Source of the DNA: CAZTLE01 sp964614415
GTDB taxonomy: Bacteria; Bacteroidota; Bacteroidia; Flavobacteriales; Flavobacteriaceae
Assembly (NCBI GenBank): GCA_964614415.1
Contig: CAZTLE010000061.1
Span: 1 to 20,185, forward strand
DNA length: 20,185 nucleotides
Reading direction: 5' to 3'
The notes under the pieces are model-generated. The model worked only from the letters and a program-made list of their open reading frames with translations. It was not told where the DNA came from and did not search any database. Below, one piece after another: positions 1 to 5,687 of the stretch; position 1 is the stretch's first letter, and each line of letters starts with the position of its first letter. Made by a program: the position numbers and the translations under genes.

Positions 1-1
1 A

Positions 2-607
2 TTTACAAAGGATAAGGGTGTCGCAGAAAAGGCTTATTACTATATGGCCTTTTGTAAATGGCAGTCTGTTCTCAGACAAACCAGTTCAACACTTACGAAT
101 AATGCTAATGTCGTGCTTCTTGAAAGTGCTCTGGAGGATTTGAAGAATGCAACAGCACTGAACAATACCTCCGTTGAGACCATGGCACTGGGAGTCAACA
201 TCTACTACGCCCTGTACAATGCTGATCCTCAAAACCTAAGAGCTTATATTGGTGAAACGGCCAAACTGAGAGCGCAATATCAGCGTATTGATCCCAAAAA
301 CCCCCTCGCTGTTCTTACGGAAGCCCAACACATTTACTATTCTCCCAAGCAATTTGGTGGAGATCAAAAAAAGGGAATTGAATTGTATCACGAGTCAATT
401 GACCTGTTCAAGGAACAACAAAAGAACTGGAAAAGTAACCTCCCCCACTGGGGATTGGAAATAGCCTACTCCTGGTTGGCAAACGCATATTATCGTTTAG
501 AGGAACAGGACCTGGCCAGGGCCAGGAAGTACTTTAAAAAATCTCTTGAGATTCGTCCCGATTATGCCTGGGTTCGCGACAGTATGATGCCTTTATTTGA
601 TAACTAA
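2..607 (+). CDS. TPR-like repeat protein, 3' part (5' end outside window)
   Basis: The frame is open from the first bases of the window, so the gene probably starts upstream and only the last about 201 residues are seen. A Met codon at 44 is available but nothing marks it as the true start. The C-terminal half is helical and repeat-like. It contains a conserved-looking segment with a GG-D-x-x-KGIELYHESIDLF core, followed by a segment with AYSWLANAYYRLEEQDLARARKYFKKSLEIRPDY spacing (written here only as its consensus character: W-LA-AYY-L-A-KY-KSLEI-PDY), typical of a tetratricopeptide repeat helix pair. No catalytic motif is visible. TPR proteins usually scaffold protein interactions; in Bacteroidota many such proteins are periplasmic. 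The next gene starts 37 bases downstream on the same strand. Function unknown beyond the TPR character. Confidence 0.7.
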   Translation, partial: FTKDKGVAEKAYYYMAFCKWQSVLRQTSSTLTNNANVVLLESALEDLKNATALNNTSVETMALGVNIYYALYNADPQNLRAYIGETAKLRAQYQRIDPKNPLAVLTEAQHIYYSPKQFGGDQKKGIELYHESIDLFKEQQKNWKSNLPHWGLEIAYSWLANAYYRLEEQDLARARKYFKKSLEIRPDYAWVRDSMMPLFDN

Positions 608-644
608 GACTATCCGCGGTTCCTGTTGAGCAAACTTCAATACC

Positions 645-1001
645 ATGAGGATAAGACGAATTGTTCCGAATATCTACACCGGGAAAATTGAGCAGAGCAA
701 ACAATTCTATTCAGATTTTCTGGGTCTTAAACCCGCCATGGACCTGGGTTGGGTAGTAACCTTTGCTTCGGAGACCAACCTGACCGCTCAACTTACCATC
801 GTAAAGGACGAGAATTTAAGTACACTTAATGATGCTATTACCATAGCCATAGAAGTGTTCGATATAGATATGCTTTACGAGATGGCCATCAAAAAAGGAT
901 ATCCTATTGCAAGTGAAATTAAGAACGAAGACTGGGGCATACGCCGATTCATGGTCAGGGACCCTAACAACGTTGTCCTCTACATAATGAGCCATTTATA
1001 A
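645..1001 (+). CDS. VOC (glyoxalase/bleomycin resistance fold) family protein
   Basis: A 118-residue protein, the usual length of a single-domain vicinal-oxygen-chelate protein. The N-terminus has the family pattern of a strand followed by S-K-x-F-Y-x-D-F-L-G-L (residues about 18-28). The C-terminus ends with the typical G-I-R-R-F-M-V-R-D-P-N-N-V-V-L-Y block (about 99-114), in which the final acidic metal ligand of true glyoxalases would lie. No signal peptide is present, so it should be cytoplasmic. The family includes lyases, dioxygenases and drug-binding resistance proteins, and the sequence does not allow a substrate to be named. It is flanked by unrelated small genes with gaps of 37 and 49 bases, which does not help to assign a role. 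Confidence 0.85.
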   Translation: MRIRRIVPNIYTGKIEQSKQFYSDFLGLKPAMDLGWVVTFASETNLTAQLTIVKDENLSTLNDAITIAIEVFDIDMLYEMAIKKGYPIASEIKNEDWGIRRFMVRDPNNVVLYIMSHL

Positions 1002-1050
1002 AAAGAAATTATTCCTGGGAACTGAAATCCTAATCAAGATCAAAAAATTT

Positions 1051-1431
1051 ATGCCGTATACTATGAAACCTTATCAATTACCCCCACAGAGCATTTCTTT
1101 TAAGAAACTGCCCGTTGTTACCATTGGCCTTGTCCTGCTTTTCACTCTCCTTAGCGCCTGTAAAAATGAGGAAACACCTTCCAATTGTGGAGAAAACTGG
1201 AACTTTAATGTCGAGATTCGCTCTGAAGCCCAAGCGCTCAACACGGCTTCAGTTGCTTTCTCTCAGGACCCAACTGTGGCCAACTGCCTTGACTTTAGAG
1301 AAGCGGGGAATGACTATATTGACAAGGCAGAAGAATTAAAGCCATGTGCCGAGGAGGCTGGCCAGCTGGATATCTGCCAGGAAGCCATTGACAGTGTTCA
1401 GGCTTCTCTGGACGAACTTCAGGAGTGCTAG
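1051..1431 (+). CDS. small cysteine-containing lipoprotein, unknown function
   Basis: Up to 126 residues. A hydrophobic stretch (about residues 21-36) ends in a lipobox LLSAC with the lipidated cysteine at 37, so the mature protein is about 90 residues. An alternative start at 1063 (Met5) would give a shorter N-region and begins Met-Lys, as most neighbouring signal peptides do; the two cannot be separated by a ribosome binding site. The mature part is acidic and helical and carries five further cysteines (SNCG, ANCLDF, KPCAEE, DICQE and the final residue), suggesting a disulfide-stabilised helical hairpin outside the cytoplasm. I do not recognise a family. Expected location is the periplasmic face of the inner or outer membrane. 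Confidence 0.75.
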   Translation: MPYTMKPYQLPPQSISFKKLPVVTIGLVLLFTLLSACKNEETPSNCGENWNFNVEIRSEAQALNTASVAFSQDPTVANCLDFREAGNDYIDKAEELKPCAEEAGQLDICQEAIDSVQASLDELQEC

Positions 1432-1480
1432 GCATTTTTAAAATACGATAAAGCGAATAATCAATACAAACACAGATACA

Positions 1481-1831
1481 ATGAAGACATTACATCCCGT
1501 CGTGGCCAAGTGGATCTCCTGTTGGGAAACAGGAGATGTTGAATCTCTTCCGGTCACTGAAGACTTTAGTCATACCAGTCCTTTTGGGACCATACAACCG
1601 AAATCCAAGTACATGGAAATCGTGCTAAAGAACAAGAAAGACTTTTTGGGTAATACACTCACGGTAACCCAACAGATTACCGAAGGGAATAACGTTTGCG
1701 TACAGTTCGAACAGAAGAACGCGAATACAGGATTGGAAATGTCAGTTTGCGAATGGTATCGTATTGAAGGAGATCTTATCAAAGAGATTCGATCTTTTTA
1801 CAACGTGGGTGACGCCACAATACAAGGATAG
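1481..1831 (+). CDS. NTF2/SnoaL-like cone-fold protein
   Basis: A 116-residue protein with the layout of the NTF2-like superfamily. There is an N-terminal helix with VAKWISCWETGD, then an F-S-H-T-S-P-F-G turn where many SnoaL-like proteins place polar pocket residues. Beta strands follow, with V-C-V-Q-F-E-Q-K and M-S-V-C-E-W-Y-R-I-E-G-D-L-I-K-E-I-R. This last block (substrate-binding back wall followed by an I-x-E-I-x-x-F/Y strand) is characteristic of the fold. No signal peptide is seen. Family members range from ketosteroid isomerase-like enzymes to catalytically inert binding proteins; no catalytic Asp/His pair can be assigned with confidence here. Gaps of 49 and 60 bases separate it from its same-strand neighbours. 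Confidence 0.75.
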   Translation: MKTLHPVVAKWISCWETGDVESLPVTEDFSHTSPFGTIQPKSKYMEIVLKNKKDFLGNTLTVTQQITEGNNVCVQFEQKNANTGLEMSVCEWYRIEGDLIKEIRSFYNVGDATIQG

Positions 1832-1891
1832 CTATAAACGCTCTGGCCGAGGTAATTCACAAACTGATGATATCAACTAATAATACACCGT

Positions 1892-2392
1892 ATGGCCATA
1901 CCGAAAACAAAACTTGAGCTATTCAATCAGAGCAACGACAACTATCAAAGGCTAACTTCATTGATAGATTCTTTTCCGGAAGAAGTGAAAGTGGCCGAAT
2001 TCCCTCCCGGCACCATGAATCGAAATATTCGCGATGTCCTGGCCCACCTGTATCACTGGCATACGATGCTATTGGAATGGTATTCCGTTGGCATGAAAGG
2101 AGCAAAACCCGAAATGCCGGCAAAAGGCTATTCGTGGAAGAACATTAAAGCACTGAACAAAAGTATATGGGAACGATACAGAAATCATCCCCTTGATGAA
2201 ATTCGTAATTCCCTGGACGATACACATTCGAAGCTTCAAAGTATTATCGAAAAGCATACGGAAGAAGAACTCTTCGAAAAGCAAAGATTTGAATGGACAG
2301 GGACTTCATCATTGGCAACATACATTCGAGTGAACACTGTAGGGCATTACAATTGGGCATTCAAACTCATAAAAAAAGCAAACAAAAAGTGA
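1892..2392 (+). CDS. ClbS/DfsB family four-helix bundle protein
   Basis: A 166-residue protein matching the ClbS/DfsB (formerly DUF1706) family in length and motif order. It starts with the TKxEL opening helix and a Y-x-x-L-x-x-L-I-D helix. The signature R-D-V-L-A-H-L-Y-H-W-H-x-M-L-L-E-W-Y follows at about residues 47-64. A G-Y-S-W-K-N-I-K-x-L-N block precedes W-E-R-Y-R, and a C-terminal helix carries T-V-G-H-Y-N-W-A. The best studied member, ClbS, protects its host from the genotoxin colibactin by hydrolysing its cyclopropane, and DfsB acts in a biosynthetic cluster. Most members, including this one, stand outside such clusters and have no demonstrated substrate. The family is related to the DinB-like metal-binding bundle fold. 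Cytoplasmic. Confidence 0.85.
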   Translation: MAIPKTKLELFNQSNDNYQRLTSLIDSFPEEVKVAEFPPGTMNRNIRDVLAHLYHWHTMLLEWYSVGMKGAKPEMPAKGYSWKNIKALNKSIWERYRNHPLDEIRNSLDDTHSKLQSIIEKHTEEELFEKQRFEWTGTSSLATYIRVNTVGHYNWAFKLIKKANKK

Positions 2393-2487
2393 TCATCAGA
2401 CAGATACAATATTGATTTTGGATGAATGACAATTGCAGATTTTAGAAGATCGCTATACAAGACACAAAAATAGATCAATTAAGTATT

Positions 2488-2523
2488 TGAAATGCAGATA
2501 GTTTGAGGTGTTTCTGCATTTCA
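2488..2523. repeat. 11-bp perfect inverted repeat (hairpin)
   Basis: TGAAATGCAGA at 2488-2498 is perfectly complemented by TCTGCATTTCA at 2513-2523, with a 14-base spacer. It lies 96 bases after the ClbS/DfsB-like gene. The downstream flank (GATTTTCC) has only a short T run, so it may be a weak terminator, an mRNA-processing hairpin or a protein site. Confidence 0.5.
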
Positions 2524-2698
2524 GATTTTCCAAACCGGGCTTGTACCTTACCCCCTAACGAACACTTCTTTCGACGCTACGGACACCTGATATTTATCTG
2601 GTTATTGCCCCATTTTTTTCGTAAATTTAGGTGTCTCCTTCCTTAAACGAGCATATCTCAAGATACCTGCTCACACTATTCATAGAAATCTTGTGGTC

Positions 2699-2721
2699 AT
2701 ATCGATTTTAAAATCAGATAT
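2699..2721. promoter_or_regulatory. palindrome abutting the start codon of the small HTH gene
   Basis: ATATC-GATTTTAAAATC-A-GATAT: a 12-bp perfect palindrome (2704-2715) flanked by a further 5-bp inverted pair (2699-2703 with 2717-2721, one base offset). It ends exactly one base before the ATG at 2722. A dyad at this place would suit an autoregulatory operator of the helix-turn-helix product. This is inference from symmetry and position only. Confidence 0.35.
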
Positions 2722-2925
2722 ATGATGAAGGCACATTTTCAGGTTAAAACGAGGCAACAGATAGCCGATGAATATGGAATTTCAGCGCGGACGCTGCGAC
2801 GATGGTTGCATAAAAGTGAAATACACCTGCCTAATCGAATGCTCTGCCCTAAGGAGCAACTTCTAATCTATGAGGAATTTGGTTATCCTAATGAATCAAT
2901 CAGGTCCATCTCAAGGCGTAGCTAA
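2722..2925 (+). CDS. small helix-turn-helix protein
   Basis: A 67-residue basic protein. Residues about 9-32 form a clear helix-turn-helix: T-R-Q-Q-I-A-D-E-Y-G-I-S-A-R-T-L-R-R-W-L, the same plan as transposase/MerR-like or Mor-like recognition helices. It is followed by a P-K-E-Q-x-x-I-Y-E-E-F-G-Y-P segment. Small stand-alone HTH proteins of this kind are frequent in flavobacteria, and their role is not known to me. The start at 2722 (ATG ATG, so 2725 is also possible) sits immediately behind a palindrome. The TAA stop at 2923 is followed in the same frame by another open stretch to 3114. It may be a regulator or a leftover of a mobile element, but no transposase catalytic domain is present nearby. 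Confidence 0.6.
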   Translation: MMKAHFQVKTRQQIADEYGISARTLRRWLHKSEIHLPNRMLCPKEQLLIYEEFGYPNESIRSISRRS

Positions 2926-2952
2926 GTATCCAGACCCCTCAAATGTCCTGTT

Positions 2953-3114
2953 ATGGCTCAATACGTCCGACAATTACTCATGTTGTCCGCGGATAGGTTG
3001 GAAGGTCAGACTACCTTTATGTATAACGACCGGCTTAATGTTGTGCTGCTGATTGCAGGCCTTCATAATGCCTTTCTACGCTTGATTCGTAATCGATTAT
3101 TAATTAAATCATAA
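2953..3114 (+). CDS. possible 53-residue ORF
   Basis: A short ORF from ATG 2953 to TAA 3112-3114, four bases before the start of the next gene. The deduced peptide begins M-A-Q-Y-V-R-Q-L-L-M-L-S-A-D-R and is rich in Leu, Arg and Asn. Its central hydrophobic part (N-V-V-L-L-I-A-G-L) could form a short helix. It is in the same frame as the upstream helix-turn-helix gene, separated from it by one TAA codon and nine further sense codons. It could therefore be the remnant of a once longer protein, a real small gene translated with its neighbour, or chance. I do not recognise it. Confidence 0.25.
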   Translation: MAQYVRQLLMLSADRLEGQTTFMYNDRLNVVLLIAGLHNAFLRLIRNRLLIKS

Positions 3115-3118
3115 TGCC

Positions 3119-3618
3119 ATGAAAAAGATTCTTTCTATTCTAGTATTGATCGCGGTAGGAGTTGTTCTCTACAGTTTTACCGCAAATGACAGGAATCCGG
3201 AAAATGTACCGGAAAGACCAGACATCACCAATGAAACTACTGCGTATATAAAAACTATTGTGAATAACGAACTCAATGTTCATATTCAGAAAAACTTTGT
3301 GAGGTTTTTTGACAAGGTCGAATACGTNNNNNNNNNNNNNNNNNNNNNNNNNNNNNNNNNNNNNNNNNATTTTCGGACGATGTAGGTTACTTCTATGCCG
3401 TTTTCGGAGAAAAAAAGGGCGAACCATCGATCCAGTTCATCAAAGTTGAAAAAAATGACATTGACAACGAAACCTATACGTACTTTGATTTTGAAGGTTT
3501 TACGGCGACCGAGTTCACCGAGTATTGCTACAAAGGCGGCTTTTGTGTGGGTTGTGAGTACCAACCTTCAGTGCCCTGTCTTGTTATATGCGGCCCCTGG
3601 CCCACCGCCTGTGATTAG
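3119..3618 (+). CDS. exported cysteine-rich protein, interrupted by an assembly gap
   Basis: The N-terminal part (3119 to 3327) begins with a signal peptide: MKK, then a hydrophobic stretch to about residue 20, then S-F-T-A. A helical segment follows (residues about 30-68). After the N run the natural frame starts at 3370 and runs to TAG at 3616-3618. It encodes D-D-V-G-Y-F-Y-A-V-F-G-E-K-K-G-E-P, an acidic beta-rich stretch, and a cysteine-rich tail with about six Cys (YCYKGGFCVGCEYQ, then PCLVICGP and TACD). The two halves are in different frames as drawn, because 41 N is not a multiple of three. A true gap of 39, 42 or another multiple of three would join them into one protein of about 166 residues. 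Function unknown; expected in the periplasm or at the cell surface. A strong terminator follows. Confidence 0.65.
3328..3368. other. run of 41 N (assembly gap)
   Basis: Undetermined bases inside the exported cysteine-rich gene. The reading frame before the run (codon starts at position 2 modulo 3) differs from the frame after it (1 modulo 3), so the stated length is probably an estimate rather than the true size. Confidence 0.95.
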
Positions 3619-3643
3619 ATTCAGGTAGTTTAATAATGGAATC

Positions 3644-3676
3644 AAAGTCCTGTAGTGCGTACTACAGGACTTTTTT
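3644..3676 (+). terminator. strong intrinsic terminator
   Basis: A 13-bp perfect stem, 3644-3656 (AAAGTCCTGTAGT) with 3661-3673, closed by a four-base GCGT loop and followed by T through 3676. It lies 26 bases after the stop of the cysteine-rich gene and should end that transcript. The A/T ends of the stem could also serve transcripts arriving from the minus strand. Confidence 0.85.
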
Positions 3677-3697
3677 CATAGTACACTTTGCGCCCGG

Positions 3698-3840
3698 CTA
3701 AGAAGTTTTATAGAACTTCTCGAGCATGGATCTTCTTAATAATGCCTTCGAGAAGAACATAAAGCGATGGGAAAAGGCGCCCAACGATTATCTGAGAAAG
3801 TAGGGAAAAGACCCTCTTTATTAAGTCCGTATGCGCCGGA
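3698..3840 (-). pseudogene. decayed 3' fragment of a CoA-transferase/acetyl-CoA hydrolase gene
   Basis: Read on the minus strand, 3727-3698 encodes M-L-E-K-F-Y-K-T-S-stop, matching the end of the intact gene at 6875-8161 (M-F-E-R-F-Y-K-G-V-stop). At the DNA level, a stretch of about 30 bases from the Lys-Lys/Glu-Glu codons through the Tyr-Lys codons differs by only a few substitutions and a 2-base insertion next to the Met codon. Further upstream on the minus strand, from about 3831, short in-order matches to the intact protein remain: Y-G-x-N, K-E, then F-S-D-N-R-x-A, against Y-G-V-V-N, K-E-R, and S-H-P-D-H-R-E-A. Apparent deletions and a frameshift lie between them. No complete gene is left. 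The rest of the 365-base gap between genes (to 3983) holds the terminator at 3644 and nothing else I could identify. Confidence 0.5.
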
Positions 3841-3983
3841 TTCGGACTAATTTTGCGCAAACATTACTCATAACATAGACGGTTTCTGTTTTCTTTATAG
3901 CGCATATTTCTCTTCAAAATCCGCCAGCCTGGCAATTCATAGAATTCGCTTAGGAATCAGGCGGCAAACTACGATCATATACC

Positions 3984-4376
3984 ATGAATGTTTATTTTCT
4001 ATTGGCCGGTGTCATAGGTTTTCTGGGAGGTATCGCCCATACTTTCCTTGGGCATAAATGGACCGTAAAAGCCCTGGATCCCGAAAAGCTTCAATCCACT
4101 CAAAACACCGGAGAGCAAGATGCGCGTTATCTTACCTGGTTCTGGCATATTGGAAGTTTATTGCTCCTATCCAGTTCGGCCATATTGATCCTGCATGGCC
4201 TAATGATAAAAACCTTTAGCATCGACTTAATTGAGTACGTTTGTATACTCTGGCTGGGAACCACGCTCTTATTTTTTGTTCTCGGAAGTCGTAAACCGAG
4301 TCAGTTGTTGGGTATGATTCCCGGATGGGTGGGTGTTCCGGTCAATATATTAATTTTACTGGGGTTATTACTTTAA
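3984..4376 (+). CDS. four-helix membrane protein, unknown function
   Basis: A 130-residue integral membrane protein with about four hydrophobic segments: residues 1-22 (with the G-x-x-G-x-L-G-G-I-A-H-T pattern), 52-73, 82-100 and 112-130. A polar loop at about 24-48 contains K-x-L-D-P-E-K-L-x-S-T-Q and leads to a W-F-W-H-I-G motif at the start of the second helix. Histidines near the ends of helices 1 and 2 are notable but not enough to infer metal or haem binding. I do not recognise a named family; small membrane proteins like this are common in Bacteroidota. A regulator gene starts 61 bases downstream on the same strand and may be co-transcribed. Confidence 0.7.
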   Translation: MNVYFLLAGVIGFLGGIAHTFLGHKWTVKALDPEKLQSTQNTGEQDARYLTWFWHIGSLLLLSSSAILILHGLMIKTFSIDLIEYVCILWLGTTLLFFVLGSRKPSQLLGMIPGWVGVPVNILILLGLLL

Positions 4377-4437
4377 ATAAAAAAAACAGAATACACGGTT
4401 TTCCAGGAGCCATATACTGTTCTCAACTGACTTCAAT

Positions 4438-5505
4438 ATGCCGGACTTCATCATATTCATAACGTTTATTTGTGCGTTTCAGGGCATAATTACCGGAGTC
4501 ATTCTGCTTTTCAGCAAACGTGTTCGGGTTAGGAAAAATTTATTCCTGGTCCTGTTTCTATTAGCCTTCTCATTTTTTCTATTGGCCAAGAATCTCTATT
4601 GGGGTGACTTTTATGTGAACAATCCGCACTTCATTTTTCTGGGGGTTCCCTTAACCCTGCTTATGGGCCCTTTTCTATATCTGTATATGGCTCCCAGGCA
4701 GAAAGGCATTCTATTCGTTCTGCACTTTATACCATTCTTGCTCTTAATCGCCAACCATATACCGTTTTACACCTCAACAGCAGCAGAAAAGGTGACGTTT
4801 CTAAGAAGTTTTATTCTCTCCGGGAAAACCAATACCGCATTCTTTTTATTTAGAATCTTAATCATTGCCCAGATCACGACCTATGTAATTCTTAACTACC
4901 GCATCATTGCTAAGGGGGGAGATGAAAAAAAGCTCAAATGGTTTAAGACGCTTAATCTGTTATATGCATTCTTTGGATTGATCTATTTAATGCAGGTCGT
5001 TGTATATGGACTGTTCAATTCTATCAGATCGATCAACGATTATTTTGCAATTCTATTGACAATCATGGCAGTCTTTGTCCTGGTCTTTGTCACCAAGATT
5101 CTCCTGGCGCCCGAATTGTTCAAATGGAGCCGTAAATACGCAAAAAGTAACCTCACCCCTGACAGGAAAAAGGAATTTGCCCAGCGCGTTACCAGGATCA
5201 TGAATGAAGACAGGCCCTATCTTAATCAGGACGTTCGACTCATCGATCTGGCGCACAAAGCGAATCTAACGGAGCATGTGGTTTCTCAGGTTCTAAACGA
5301 CTCTTTCGGAATGAATTTCTTTGAATTTATCAATTCCCACAGGATAGAGCGAGCCAAAGAACTACTGTTGGATAACGGTTATATGCACTATACCATAGAC
5401 GCAATATCACAAGAGGTGGGATTCAAGTCTAAAAGCTCATTTTACGAAGCCTTTAAGCGATTTGCAGGAACGACTCCCAATAACTTCAAGAAAGAACACC
5501 TGTAA
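4438..5505 (+). CDS. membrane-anchored AraC-family transcriptional regulator
   Basis: A 355-residue protein. The first about 225 residues contain about seven hydrophobic segments. After a charged linker, residues about 255-352 form an AraC-type double helix-turn-helix domain. The signs are L-x-L-I-D-L-A-H-K-A-N-L-T-E-H-V-V-S-Q-V-L-N near 265-286, the F-x-x-F-I-N-S-H-R-I-E-R-A-K-E-L-L spacer, and the second motif I-D-A-I-S-Q-E-V-G-F-K-S-K-S-S-F-Y-E-A-F-K-R-F-A-G-T-T-P near the end. This membrane-sensor plus AraC-output layout is frequent in flavobacteria and suggests direct signal transfer from the envelope to DNA without phosphorylation. The ligand is unknown. The gene stands between a membrane protein and a secreted beta-propeller protein on the same strand, either of which could be a target. 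Confidence 0.9.
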   Translation: MPDFIIFITFICAFQGIITGVILLFSKRVRVRKNLFLVLFLLAFSFFLLAKNLYWGDFYVNNPHFIFLGVPLTLLMGPFLYLYMAPRQKGILFVLHFIPFLLLIANHIPFYTSTAAEKVTFLRSFILSGKTNTAFFLFRILIIAQITTYVILNYRIIAKGGDEKKLKWFKTLNLLYAFFGLIYLMQVVVYGLFNSIRSINDYFAILLTIMAVFVLVFVTKILLAPELFKWSRKYAKSNLTPDRKKEFAQRVTRIMNEDRPYLNQDVRLIDLAHKANLTEHVVSQVLNDSFGMNFFEFINSHRIERAKELLLDNGYMHYTIDAISQEVGFKSKSSFYEAFKRFAGTTPNNFKKEHL

Positions 5506-5512
5506 TCACCTT

Positions 5513-5545
5513 AGTTTGTTCTAAAGCGACGGGATCAAACAAACT
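5513..5545 (+). terminator. weak inverted repeat after the AraC-type gene
   Basis: AGTTTGTT (5513-5520) pairs with AACAAACT (5538-5545) across a 17-base loop, starting 8 bases after the stop codon at 5505. A run of seven T follows only about 25 bases later, so termination activity is uncertain. Confidence 0.35.
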
Positions 5546-5687
5546 TCCCTCCCTTCTACCGTAATTCTTTTTTTATACCGGTTAACATTGTAATGCGTCT
5601 GTTTCCAAGCGTTTTGAGGCTTCACAGCTATGGAGTCTTTCAATGTTCAGAAATGGAATGCAACGTGTAAATCAAAAAAAAGAAACT

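Larger units (their letters stand above)
2393..2721. other. gene-poor stretch with inverted repeats
   Basis: No credible coding region is seen in these 329 bases. They hold an 11-bp perfect inverted repeat (2488-2523) and a weak 7-bp inverted repeat (2582-2588 with 2629-2635, 40-base spacer). A palindrome lies directly in front of the helix-turn-helix gene (2699-2721). I saw no good match to the flavobacterial promoter pattern (TTG, about 20 bases, TAnnTTTG). Confidence 0.6.

Noticed and set aside
2582..2635. Pair of 7-bp inverted repeats (GACACCT / AGGTGTC)
   Set aside because: A 40-base spacer and short arms make it likely chance; no transposase or target duplication is next to it.
2870..3052. 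60-codon ORF in a second frame of the gene-poor zone
   Set aside because: It overlaps the HTH gene in another frame, has an unlikely composition and no recognisable motif.
3848..3855. TAATTTTG, matching the TAnnTTTG promoter element, ahead of the membrane protein gene
   Set aside because: No TTG element at the proper distance upstream, and it lies about 130 bases from the start codon next to the decayed gene; not convincing.
5643..5687. In-frame upstream ATG that would lengthen the beta-propeller protein by 15 residues
   Set aside because: The extension is polar and would bury the clear signal peptide that starts at 5688.
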